Positions 12,171 through 23,237 of a DNA stretch of 64,000 bases are shown here, one piece after another. The number at the start of each line of letters is the position of its first letter. The stretch's first letter is position 1. The position numbers and the translations under genes were made by a program. This stretch comes from Hemibagrus wyckioides (Eukaryota; Chordata; Actinopteri; Siluriformes; Bagridae): positions 10,572,571 through 10,636,570 of the forward strand of contig NC_080731.1 of the NCBI RefSeq assembly GCF_019097595.1, given 5' to 3'. Under the pieces are notes generated by a model that was given only the letters and a program-made list of their open reading frames with translations, was not told the DNA's origin and searched no databases.

Positions 12171-12240
12171 CTCTCTCTCTGTCTCTCTGTCGCGCGCGCG
12201 CGCTCTCTCTCACACACACACTGTCTCTCTGTATCGGTCT
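12171..12240. repeat. Mixed dinucleotide tract: (CT)n, (CG)n, (CT)n, (CA)n
   Basis: CT runs enclose about six CG steps (CGCGCGCGCGCG near 12190) and a run of about five CA steps. The alternating CG and CA parts have Z-DNA-forming potential. The tract lies about 150 nt upstream of the predicted minus-strand start codon, so it would fall in the 5' UTR or core promoter. Confidence 0.85.
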
Positions 12241-12812
12241 CTCTTCTGGGAAAAAAAAGAAAGGTGGAAAGAGCAGAGGAGATTTTTTTTAAATTGTAAT
12301 AAATAACAAATGATCCCAGGCTGTTTCAGGCTTGTCGTGCCTCCGTGAGAACGGAGACTTAGGGCGCGCGAGGCTAGACGCGAGCGGTTTAAACTGAGAG
12401 CCAGCGCGAGAGCGTACGAGAAGAAGCACCGGAGCGCTCGAGCAGCGGCGCTGTGTGTCTGATAAAAAAAAAAATGAAAAGAAAAGGCGGCGCTCTTTTT
12501 CTCGCTCCACCTCCGCGCACGTGCAGCTGCGTGGTGGGACCGTTGGAGAAGGGCGTCGGTTTTATCGCGCGCTCGAGAAGTGCGTCGTTTGGCGCACAGA
12601 CGAGGACTCGCGCGCGCGAGCGATGAAAAGCGACTAAGTTTTGTATTCACTGAGCGATGGTCAGGGTTCAGTGATTTCTTCAACCTTACAGAGAAATCAC
12701 AAGTTTGTTTTGGGTTTTTTTCAGTTGGGATTATTAGCGTGTAACATTCGGACCATGCGTCGATATAAAAAGCAACAATTATAAAATAAAATGTATTGTG
12801 CAGCTGTTATCA

Positions 12813-12814
<2 letters not shown>

Positions 12815-12850
<36 letters not shown>

Positions 12851-12873
12851 ATTAGTAGTAGTAGTAGTAGTAG
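12815..12873. repeat. (ATT)n followed by (GTA)n microsatellite
   Basis: An ATT run at 12815-12848 and a TAG/GTA run at 12853-12873. The second run is interrupted by the MITE at 12874-13160 and resumes as AGTAGTAGT at 13161. Confidence 0.95.
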
Positions 12874-13160
12874 CAGGGGCGGACTTAACCAATAAGCAGC
12901 CGTTTAGGACCCCGGGGAATTTTGGGGCCCTGACCAATACCAAGAAGCCTATATAAATCATATAGTACTTATTATTTTTCTATCATATATTGTATGTTCT
13001 GTCTATAACCATTACGATTTTAAGATTATTATTACATCTTTTCATATGCGAGGCCCCCCTATGATTCATGAATAGTGGAACGTTCCTATCACACTGCACA
13101 TGCATGAGATTCCCATACCTGGAATCGCTTAGGGCCCCCAAATCACTAAGTCCGCCCCTG
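12874..13160. mobile_element. hAT-type MITE with 8-bp target duplication
   Basis: A 287-bp non-coding element. Its left end, CAGGGGCGGACTTA, is the exact inverted complement of its right end, TAAGTCCGCCCCTG, and subterminal GGGGCCC-rich blocks also mirror each other. It is flanked by AGTAGTAG on both sides (12866-12873 and 13161-13168), the 8-bp duplication size made by hAT transposases, and CAG...CTG termini are typical of hAT. It inserted into a TAG microsatellite, so the exact duplication length is slightly ambiguous. It encodes nothing and would have depended on a hAT transposase from elsewhere. Confidence 0.88.
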
Positions 13161-13334
13161 AGTAGTAGTTACAGTGGTGGTAGTAGCATGGTGTAAGGGT
13201 TTTTTTTTCAGCCAACTGGTCTCAAGTTCTTTAATAAAGTTTATTTGGATAATAGTTTGTAAAGAAAAAGCTGACTTCCTGTTTTCAGTCATTCCTCTAT
13301 GTGACCCAAATCAAAATCCACTAGTACTCATACA

Positions 13335-13475
13335 TTTCTGGCATCGGGCAGACACCTTTATCCAGAGCAACTTACATTTCATCTTTTTTTTATACAACTG
13401 AGCTGATTCAATTGAGCGTTAAAGGACCTTGCTCAAGGGCCCAGCTGTGGTTAAAACCTTAAGCTACCACATTTA
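13335..13475 (-). repeat. tRNA-derived SINE, 3' part, antisense
   Basis: Reads as the reverse complement of the SINE family at 25782-25968. GGCATCGGGCAGACACCTTT and ATCCAGAGCAACTTACATTT are the complement of the 3' tail, and CTTGCTCAAGGGCCCAGCTG is the complement of the central region. The tRNA-like head with the A and B boxes is lost or very degraded. Confidence 0.8.
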
Positions 13476-16179
13476 GTATCCAATTAAGACTAAAGCTCAT
13501 TAGAAATATAAGGCCAAGGTGACAAAGACATAGTTTGATGTCAGTAAGGACAATCAGTGATAAGCTGGCAGTAAGACTGTTTTGATGCTCCCTACAAGCG
13601 TGCACAGGTCCTGTTGGGACTTAAGAGGGCATTGATATATTTTATATCTCGCCACGCTCTGTCCTGGGCTGACTGCAGCCCTTGGCTGAGTGTGTGTCAC
13701 CATTTGTTTATGACCTCATCATATTACCGTGATATTGTTTGTTTTGTCCTAGACTTTCTTTTTGTTCTGTTTTGAGAACATTGCCGAACAGACACTCAGT
13801 GACAGTCCCATCTTAGATAAGCCTTTTCGTAATAAACTCGCCAAACTGCCAGTGAACACGTCAACCACCCACGTCTGTTTCTGCTGACGTCTTTTGTTTA
13901 CTTATAAATAACACTGAATATTATACCTTCTCTTCTAAATAAATACTCCCTGTTCATCTCAGTAAATTTCAAAGAGTTCTGCCATTCAATCACTGTCTTT
14001 GCATTGTTCTTTAGCATCTCTTGCCTGGATTCAGCCCTTGCTGCAACGGTGGCAGCGCGACTCAGGCTTCTTCTCCAAGTGAGCCCGAAAATTTGAACAC
14101 TGCGGATATGTCGAGGTATGGCCTCGTTTCTTGTTTTCCATCTTCCTCATTCATTGTGGTATTATGCTTTTTATTGTCGTAACATGTTTGCTAACTTTTG
14201 TCAGGCACCATCAGAATAACATCTGACTCAACTTAACTCAAAAAAAAAAAAAAAAAAAAAAAAAAAGACTGGACATGATGTGTTTAAGGAGTAGCTCAAA
14301 ACCCTGTGATGAGAGATATCTGATGTACAAAGATAAATTTGTATGCAAAGTGGTTAAATGTTTAGTTTGGATAGTTTAATTAAAGATCAAGCTTGTAGTG
14401 AAATGATGTAATATGCCACTGATACATGTAGGACATCTTTTTTAGACATCTTTTTAAGGACACACACCCCTCCTTTTAGAGAAGCAAGAAGGACATGTAA
14501 AAGTCTTACAACATTTTCAGCTTCTCAATAGGACAATATGGTATCAATTGAGTCAGTATGCACGCTGATGATATACGCTGGGCTTTTATTCGACCATTCA
14601 TTCACACTTTTAATTGATTTGCGAAACATTTGGTAAAAAGAAAATGCAAATGAATCAGTTTCCATTAACTACAGCCATGTAAAAATCCGGAAGGGGATTT
14701 GAAAACCGATTAGAAAGAAAATACTACAAGTTGTTTTTCACCTGTGTAAGAAAAGAAAAGGTCACCAAGGCAGCAGTGTAACTGATAGATTTGACATTTG
14801 ATGTTCATTCATTCATCTTCAATACCTGTTTGTATGTTTTTCTCGGTTAGGTTCGAGGTGACATTTTATGTTGTTTTTGTTAATAAATCAACAAAAACTT
14901 GTTTCCCTCAGTGTTCAAACAGCTTAAGAGCTTCCTCTGGGCAGGAAACATTCTCTCTCTATATTGAATGTTTGGTTTTTAGTGACAGATCAACTTTTCC
15001 ATCTTAGCCAAGCACCAAAAGTTTTTTTTTTTGTTGTTGTTGTTGTTGTTCATTTTCAGTTGTTTGTAAATTACTAAGAAGCTTTTTTTTATTCATATAT
15101 TCACATTTAGTAGCTGAATGGAAAAAATTCCACTGGTTCACTTTGGGATCTTTGCCATCATCTCCGTGATTAATGAACTGTTCTGAACATCAAAAAATGT
15201 GCAATTCAGTCTCAACCTAATCAGATTCATGTCTAATGATGACTGAACAAAATTTGTACCTGCAGAACTAAAAAACAAACTCTCTGAAGGCATCCATGGT
15301 TAACAAGAAGTAACACTGGAACACATTTAGGTCAGACATCAGGAGTACATATTATATCCAAGTGTAGTGTAGTGGGGAAGCAGGGCTGAGCTACATATTA
15401 AGCAGAGACATGACAGAAGAATAAGTTTAGTGAGGTTTGAACAATAGAGTGCGGCTTCTTTGTTTAACGTTCCTGTTATCTGTAAGAGAGACGTAAAATG
15501 ATTAAAGACATCAAAAGTATCAAATCACGAATGGTGTTGTCCCAACGGTGCTCCCCTAGGTGTATGTGTAATAGTTTTATGACAAGACCATTCAACCACA
15601 ATGATTGAATTTATATTTTTTGCTCCCCCATTTAATATCATGATCAGCCGTCACTTGAATACCGCATGAAGCATTACAAAATAATAATCAGTTTTCTTGC
15701 ATATTATCATCTAGATGATGATAGACCATCTTGCTCTTTCTTTAGTCATAAACATGTGTACATCTACTGTCTGTTAAAATGAAGTAATCTGTGAATACAG
15801 GAAAACAGAGGCACTCTTTTGTTCGGGATCATTTCTTTATGACAATAAATTCATAAATAAGAATTGCACAGGTTTGTATTTGTTGTTTTTTTATGTGCAG
15901 TGACTCATATGGTTGTAGGCCTACCTCACATGTATTTTTAGCTTAGGTGGTCACCCTGCTGTTGTCTTTATATCCTCCTCAAGGCTGGTTTATATTTCTG
16001 CATCGAAGCATGTCTGCTTATCTGCATTGGGCCACAGAGCAGGGGTTTATGGGTATTTGTGATGGACTAACATGCACACCTCTAAAATCGCATTTGGCTG
16101 AGGACGACGGTATGGATCTTTGATTTCAAAGACAATATTTATGACTGAATATCTTTGATTTTCACATGATTTTCTCCTT
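13476..16179. other. No gene recognised; possible LTR-like stretch
   Basis: About 13690-14060 has a T-rich body, an internal AATAAA (about 13831) and a following GGTGGCAGCGCGAC motif that could be a primer-binding-like site. It could be a decayed solo LTR, but no matching second LTR or TG...CA borders are clear. The rest holds a 27-nt poly-A run (14240-14266), a (TTG)n run (15032-15050) and AT-rich DNA. Confidence 0.3.
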
Positions 16180-16510
16180 ACACAATTTTCCAGTCTTAGA
16201 TCATTCCCAACCTCCAGTTAGGTCTCCCCATCACATGTCAGCTACCAACCAGGGAGGGTCGAAGGCTATCATGTTCTTCCTCCGAGGCGTGTGAAGCCAG
16301 CTGTCTGTATCTTTCTGCTCAAATCCCTGCACACACATTATCAAGGGGCAGCGTAACACACTGAAAGTAAAGTATTAACTACACACTTCTGCATACATGA
16401 GCTCACAGATGCCCGTGATTGGATAATGTGACACTGTGATTGATAGAGAGTATGCCACCTTTGATAATCCCACTCTTGGACTCCTGGCCACAGATGGCTG
16501 TAGCATCACT
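16180..16510 (+). repeat. Dispersed fish repeat, family X, copy 2 (longest)
   Basis: It shares an exact 23-nt block with copy 1 (16392-16414) and the same order of flanking motifs: TCGAAGGCTATCATG, TTCCTCCGAGGCGTGTGAAG, TGAGCTCACAGATGCCC, TGACACTGTGATTGATAGA. It ends in a GGCCACAGATGGCTG / TAGCATCAC block. The pair of antisense open frames over 16403-16657 falls mainly in this repeat and is not coding. Confidence 0.7.
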
Positions 16511-17440
16511 TGTGATTTCCGGACAATAGGAAATGAATTTGAAAATGAGAACCTGAATGAACATCTCAGATATCACTTGAAAAAAAAGAGAAGAAGCAAA
16601 GTATTGAATGTAATAACAGTATGGATCATTACTTCCCTGTTCTAAACTCAAAGACAAGTGTGGATATCACGTTTCATTTAAGCCACTCAGAAGCCATCTG
16701 ACTGTCTCTCTTTTTTTTTCTTTTCAAAAGGCATTCCTGTATTTTGATTATTTATTAGATAAAGCCAAATTATCAATTGCATATTCCAGCACGAATTACA
16801 AATAACACACTTATATAAATTTATTGTGCGGTAAAGACTTTCAAGACCTGTTCAAAAACCTCCTACTATATTGAGTACAAAGCATCCACAAGTGCTGGTA
16901 TATGTAATAACCCTTCACACTTGTGCAGCAAATTATCATCTGAAAATTGATGCACTTTAGGATGATGATATTCTCTTTTAATGTGCAATATCCGCACTTG
17001 TCCTTGACTTTTTTGCCTTTGACCTAAGAGCTTCTTTCAGTAGGATTTTTCACTCCTTTGTTTCTTCTCTTCATTTCCCCACAGTGATTTCTAAGACATT
17101 CATTTTCTTTTATTTAAAGGATTTTATAGGGTTAGTATATCAGCATCTCAGGTGTTCTTACATGTTCACACCAACATGGATCCAGAAGTATATAGCAGAC
17201 ATTAAACATCAGTGGGAGAAAGACGTCGAATTGCTCCTGCATTTGTGATAGAGCTTGGTGTGAGTAATTTGCTCTCTTCTCTGGCTGTTAAATATGGACT
17301 TCTATTAATCCTTTAAACCCCTTGGCCCTGTCAGTGGTTCCAGATTTATATTCTTCACACTTGTAGTACACTTTGATCGCAGAATACTGAAACTGGAAAG
17401 TTATTAAGAAACGCCGAAAGCTAATGAAAGTGACCAGTCT

Positions 17441-17489
<49 letters not shown>

Positions 17490-17954
17490 TCAATAGTTTT
17501 TGTTTTCTGCCTGTTCAGTGAACTTCATTTTTCTACTTGCCGTACAGTGCAACAAAGCACAGACGTCTATTTGAGATCACTAAACACTTCAGCGTTGTTT
17601 GAGGCAAGCGTGTAATGATTTCATCTATCGTTTTGCATGATGCCAATTCAAATTCGGCATCAGAACAAATCTAATGGGAGGCAATAGGCTTCCCACAGGG
17701 AGGGGCAATGCCTGTCGGTTAACAGATGAATCAGGGAAGGAAAATTATGTTGAGAAATGAACTGTCTGAACACTCAAAACACACACCCGCTTTAACGCAT
17801 CTCAATGTGTCCAGAAATGTATTTGCTTGCTCATTCTGTCCCTCTCGCAGTGCATTAATGTAGCGCAATATCTTGCAATCATATGGAAATGCCTGCATCA
17901 CTATCACCATCACTATCCACACCACAAATATGTATAATTAATGTATTTCTGCTT
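16511..17954. other. No gene recognised; (CT)n tract
   Basis: AT-rich DNA with an uninterrupted CT run at 17447-17487. The open frame at 17424-17615 translates that run. Confidence 0.5.
17447..17487. repeat. (CT)n microsatellite
   Basis: About 20 CT units. Such a homopyrimidine mirror repeat can form triplex DNA. Confidence 0.95.
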
Positions 17955-18095
17955 ATCGAGAATGATTTACATTTATCTTATTTATGCAACTAAGCAATAG
18001 AGGATTAAGGACCCAGCTTAGCGGTGCTGGGATTTCAACTCACAATCTACTGATAAATGGACCAACATTTTAATTACTGAGCAACCAGTGCAGGA
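17955..18095 (-). repeat. Degraded tRNA-derived SINE, antisense
   Basis: AATGATTTACATTTATCTTA (tail complement), GCAACTAAGCAATAGAGG, GACCCAGCTTAGCGGTGCTG and the B-box complement GGGATTTCAACTCACAA occur in the order expected for the reverse complement of the SINE at 25782-25968. Confidence 0.7.
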
Positions 18096-18130
18096 TATGG
18101 TCTAGATGATAGGTGTGGTGATGATGTCAG

Positions 18131-18170
18131 CACAATGTTGTGATGTACTGCACAATGTTGTGATGTACTG
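18131..18170. repeat. Perfect 20-bp tandem duplication
   Basis: CACAATGTTGTGATGTACTG occurs twice back to back. The unit begins with the imperfect palindrome CACAATGTTGTG. Confidence 0.95.
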
Positions 18171-18321
18171 AATTGCTGGCTAGTACTAAACACTTCCTGC
18201 AAATCAAAAGTTCAAAATCAAATCTGTTGGAGTTTTTCATCCACTTTCAGCAAAAAGAACCAGAAGTCAGCCGTGACTCTTCCATTTTCGAAGGAGGTTG
18301 TCTGTCCTGGGTTAAAGAATA

Positions 18322-18327
18322 AACACA

Positions 18328-18358
<31 letters not shown>
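18322..18358. repeat. (CA)n microsatellite, interrupted
   Basis: A CA run with one internal CC interruption. Confidence 0.95.
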
Positions 18359-18592
18359 ATAATCCTCACAGATCCTGATAACCTGTTGCAGACAAGTTTG
18401 AAACCTGGATCTGTAAAGATTGCTATGACCTACAATGTACCTGTGAAAAATAAATGGATGTATGACACATGGAAATGATGCTGCTTCTATTTACCTGCAT
18501 GTAAAGTGAATAAAATATGAAAACATAGCTGATCCAGTAGGAAAGCATTCACCGAGGCCAATACAGAAGAAATATTTTTGTGTGTGATTTAA

Positions 18593-19060
18593 AGTGCTGT
18601 TGAATTATTGATTCTGATTGCTCAGAAGGTTTTAATTTTCTGAAACAGCATGGCTCAGGCAGTTCTGCCAGCTGTAGTTCAAATCACAGGTTTATATTAA
18701 TGCACTCGTCCCAACACGTTATTGTTTCTATAGTAACTGCTAATTCACATGGACTTGTTTGGTGGATGCGTTACTTAATTAAAGCCTTTAATCAGATTAA
18801 AATCATGTTATTTAACAAACAAAACATACAGGCTATTTGTTGATACGAAGGTTTTCATTTAAAAGACTTTTCTTTAACATATTTATGAACTGAGTCTCCA
18901 GTATGAAAGGAGCCTCCAGTGTCGACCCTTTCTCACACTCAGTTAAGACGTTTTCTTCTGTGGGAGAGTCTTCAGGACCGAGGACTTTTTCCGAGGAGCT
19001 TTGCAATCGTTCAGTATCTGCATATTCATTTTTAGACAGAAAAAAGTGAGTCTTGAAACA
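18593..19060 (+). mobile_element. MITE-like dispersed element, family Y
   Basis: It begins GTGCTGTTGAATTATTGATT then CTGATTGCTCAGAAGGTTTT, contains TTATTGTTTCTATAGTAACTG, and continues through GTATGAAAGGAGCCTCCAGTG to GGACCGAGGACTTTTTCC. An inverted relative lies at 53430-53590, sharing the TTGAATTCTTGATTCTGATTGG-like start, the AATTTTCTG block and the TGTTTCTATAGTAA block. The overall pattern matches a common non-autonomous element of teleost genomes. No coding capacity; the right border is uncertain. Confidence 0.65.
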
Positions 19061-20100
19061 AAATTACTGTTTACAGCATGCTATGAAACATAAGTGAGCA
19101 CAGGAACTTCCTTTACACAGCATTCGATGTAACTAGAAATAAATAACGAACATATTATACATTAAAAAAATAAAAACTGTATTCATTTCAAATTGCCGAC
19201 CATCAAAGAGGTGATGCAGGTAATGCAGAAAATAATTTTTTATTTATTTTTATTTATTTATTTATTATTAATTTTTATTACTTTTATTTCTTTTGTTTGC
19301 AGTTGCATGTGTCATTTTAAAAAGAAGATAAATAATTTTTGGCTCAATGTTATATAATTATTTAATATAATTATAGATTAAGTCATATTTAATGGACTAG
19401 TTCAAATAAAGTTAACTTAGGTTAATTAAAATTAAGTAAAGTTGCAATACAACATTATGGTATATACACTGTTTTTACAAACTTGACAAAATAACGTGAC
19501 AATATATAAACAAGGTAAATCTAACACATTATTTACAAATGTGTTAAATGAGAACTGACTTAATTTTGTGTTATTGATATTGCTTTGGCAAAAAATTGTG
19601 TAAATTAAAAGGCTTTCGTCAATGGAATGCACAGCTTACACAAGTTCTCCATCCTGTCTGACTTTATAATTATAAAATATGTCTGTTAATTCCCTTACTG
19701 GACCCCCGACCTCCCCATTAGCCCTAGTTTACATACTGCAGAGCAGCTAGCTAGCAAACTACCCCGCCTTCTCACTGACCCATTCAGTGTTGACTTTGAT
19801 TTATTAGCATGAGTATTGGGATCTCCTGCTGTTTAATCAAAGGCAGAAGCTCAGAACCCAGCATCTCTCATTTACTGATGTAAACAAGCCAACCTGCTTG
19901 GCTGAGTTGGTGCCCCCAAGACTGCGGCTTAAAAAGACACCCACACTATTTACACGTCTTTTCTTTCTTAATTTTTGTTTATCCATAGCAATTTTATCAC
20001 TCCCTGCCTTCATATATAGTTTTACAGCTATAATACATGTAAAAAATGTTACAATAACCAAACCCATGTAAAGGCCCTAAAACGATCAATGAAGGTCAGA

Positions 20101-20103
20101 GAA

Positions 20104-20146
<43 letters not shown>
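20101..20146. repeat. (GA)n microsatellite
   Basis: A homopurine run with one early GACA interruption. Confidence 0.95.
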
Positions 20147-20150
<4 letters not shown>

Positions 20151-21511
20151 AGAAGAAAGTGATAGGTGTTAGCAAAGATTCGAATTAGATGCTTTGCTTC
20201 AGATCAAAATAGAGAGGCATCACAGGACAATTTGTGGATTATTTACCTGTGTGTCATTGTGTTTATCAGCTTCCATGCTTAGAAAAAAAGAAAGATATTT
20301 CACCAAGTTGCAGATTGAGCATCATACAAAAAACTGCACATTTTAGAGAATCTGAGATACTAAAGCCCTCTAAACAGAGTCTATAATGTTTTATGCAGCA
20401 TGCAGATTATAGGTCTTTTTCACACTTGTGTTTTGGACAGAAGTTTTTGACCGTAAAAGCAGTCCATAAACACAATCCCTGGTCTTTTAGAAAGTGGTGG
20501 TCTGGAGCTCACTTCACACAAACACTGGTTCAGTCCACATCAGGAGTGGAAACTATAGGCTTGTTGTGTTTCTTTGTGTTGTATAATCATGATGTCAGAG
20601 AAAGAGTTATTATGGTTATTGTTATAATAGGGCTAAGTGTAAAATTGTAACACCTAATCCACTGCACTCCTAAAACTAAAGACAGAAATAGGCACAGGAG
20701 AAGGTTAAATACACTAATAAATGTCAAGGATGGTTAGAGGCAGAGGATGTAAGCGCAGACTTTTATTGTGTAAGGTGCGAAAGAATAAAAAAAAGGAAGT
20801 ACAACCCAAAACTGCAAAGAGTAGGCTGTGGAAGTGATAAACACCACATGATACCAAGAGAAGCATGACACTGAGAAGCGCAGAGACCAGAGCTTGAATA
20901 TTGGTGCTGATTTGGGGGAAAAAGTGTAAGTGGTCAGTGTAACATGTGAGGTCATGTGTCATGAACAGACTAATGATAATCAAGAGCTGATTCAGCAAAA
21001 CCATGACAGACTTCATTACTTAAATATCTGACTCCAATAATAAAATGAAAGATCTGACTCCAGTAATAGTTAACATAATTATCTGAGTCCAATTTATGAG
21101 CATGCCGTGGTGTTATATTCACTCTTTGGACCCTTTGGTACTGTTTGGGTCAGACTGACCTGCAAAATTATTGGGGATTTAAAAGCACAGGAATTAAAAT
21201 ATAAAAAATACGTATAATTCCTTTACACATATTGTCTTCTTGTCAATGCCAACCGTTATAAGATAACACGTGATCAGTGTTTGCAATCACTAGATCATAT
21301 TTAACAATGAAAGCATCATTCGTTTGTGTGATAAAGTGATCATTTGTGTAACAAAATACACTAGAATAAAGACCTTGGTGGCATAAATCTAGAAACAAAA
21401 ATGGATTCATGTAAAAACTTCCAAAAACTGCAAATGTGAATGATTTAGAATTAATGCAAAACTAAACTAAAAACTAAAAACTAACACAAAACTAAAATAA
21501 ATAAGTAAATT

Positions 21512-21515
21512 AAAA

Positions 21516-21570
<55 letters not shown>

Positions 21571-21574
21571 ATAT
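21512..21574. repeat. (AAAT)n microsatellite
   Basis: About 15 perfect AAAT units ending in ATATAT. Confidence 0.95.
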
Positions 21575-22987
21575 ATATAAAACAGGTCACCATACAAGGG
21601 TTAAAGTAACTGACTCCAAAACATAGCCTTTATCTTAGCATTGGAAACGTTGAGTTATATGTTTAATCTACCCAGCTTTATACTAAGCTTTCACTAAAAT
21701 GTGACATTACTACATTAGAGACTTTTACTAAGCATTTAATATACAGTTGCTAAGCAATTATTCTGTTAGCTCAAAGGTCTGATCCACTTTCAAGCAAAGG
21801 TCTTTCCATTTACGTGTCATAGGTTTCATTTATCCTTGCAGGTATTAGCCTTTTTATTAGCTTGTCAGAGGCCTGTTTCAAACGTGTCTAACATGCTATA
21901 ATATTATTCATTCATCCCTGGACATTCATGAAATACCTTTCAATCAGAGTACTTATAAAAGATAATGCGGTTCTAACGTTTATGATAGACTACAAGACTA
22001 TAAGAATAATTAAACATGGAAAACTACTGACTCGTTCCAGTGTGTGCACCTAAAACGCTTATATAAGAATAGCTGTGTATTTGTGTTTATTTCTGGGCTA
22101 CCAGATAAAATAATCTAAAAAAAACAACAACAAAAAAACAAAACGTAAAACAGAAAATGGATTTACTTGTTTGCCATTTTGCAAACCTGTATTCACAAAA
22201 GAGAAATTCAGTTCAGAAGGAATTCTTCAGCGTAAACCTGTGATTATGAGTTCCTCCTCCAAACAAGCTTTGAATATGTCCAGGATGCAGACGCCTACAG
22301 AGATGTGGAAAGGCCATGAGTTTTTGATCTCAGTATAAAAGCAGGTGTTATTCTCATGAGTTTTTACAAGATTATAAGAAAAATAAGTTTGTATATCACG
22401 CAGAAGCATTCTGGCCTGTAGTACACCTATGTCATGAGTAATTGCAGAATTTCTAAGGATTTTCATCACAATTTATGTTCTGACCCATAAACCTTTCTGT
22501 TTTTCTATCATTTCTGAAAAAGCACATGATACCCAAAGAGACAGCCCAGTCCCTTAAACTGGCAAGTAATGAAACTGAACCCTCTGTTCAGTATAACTCG
22601 CACAGTATTAGTCGAATTCTCAAGTGACAGACACTAACTTGAAAACTGTCTAGCAATGACAAACATACAGATAGATAGCTGGAGAGATGTTCTTTATTGC
22701 TCCCAAAGCGGAAATTTGGGAAGAGTAAAGTCAAACTCCACACAGTCACTAGAGCTGCAGGATTGAAACCTAAATCTGTACACAACACCAGCTAAATCAT
22801 TCATGATGTACAACAAATATGGCCTAATCTTTCATTCTGATATCAATTAAGGAAACATAATGTAAAATGTAAGAAGAAGAAGTAAAAATGCGCATATACT
22901 AAAAACGACTGAGTGATTCAATAAACATGACAAATGATATAATGCTTACAAAACGAGAGGTTTCATTGAACAAATATGCATACAAAA

Positions 22988-23011
22988 GTGTGTGTGTGTG
23001 TGTGTGTGTGT
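22988..23011. repeat. (GT)n microsatellite
   Basis: Perfect GT run. A (CA)n run follows about 190 bp later at 23202-23232; as complementary runs the two could pair in a single strand. Confidence 0.95.
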
Positions 23012-23200
23012 TTTTCCGAATTTGATTTGCATTCACATTAACTTTAAACTGGATTCATTTAGACTAATACATTTATGTTTTCAACATTTCTTACTGTGTC
23101 AACTTTAAGGCCTAAAGCAAGTGTATTCTGAAATGATTTAAAAGCTTTTGCTGGGTTCACCCTCTTGGCGTTTCTCAGACAGGTGTATATTGTTTGTGTG

Positions 23201-23201
<1 letters not shown>

Positions 23202-23232
<31 letters not shown>
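23202..23232. repeat. (CA)n microsatellite
   Basis: About 15 CA units. Confidence 0.95.

Positions 23233-23237
<5 letters not shown>

Larger units (their letters stand above)
11500..12660 (-). promoter_or_regulatory. CpG island, probable promoter and 5' region
   Basis: This is the only long CpG-dense block in an otherwise CpG-poor window. Clusters such as GCGCGCGCGCAC (about 11520), CGCGCGAG (about 12370 and 12610) and GCGCACGTGCAG (about 12515) are spread over about 1.1 kb, with CpG-depleted DNA on both sides. In vertebrates such islands usually cover promoters and first exons. The predicted signal-peptide exon at 11961-12024 lies inside it, so the likely direction of transcription is minus, with the start site somewhere between about 12060 and 12650. 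No TATA box is evident. The 157-codon minus frame at 12210-12683 reflects low stop-codon density in GC-rich DNA rather than a protein. Confidence 0.7.

Noticed and set aside
12210..12683. 157-codon minus-strand open frame, the longest in the window
   Set aside because: It lies in the GC-rich island, where stop codons are rare, and its Arg/Ser/Ala-rich translation shows no domain. It overlaps a second frame and the CT/CG tract.
13690..14060. Solo LTR with a primer-binding-like GGTGGCAGCG motif
   Set aside because: No clear TG...CA borders, target duplication or second LTR. Kept only as a remark in the interval entry.
20714..21016. 100-codon hydrophobic minus frame that might be a small membrane protein
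   Set aside because: A second overlapping frame is open too, the region looks like decayed repeat DNA, and there is no promoter or splice context.
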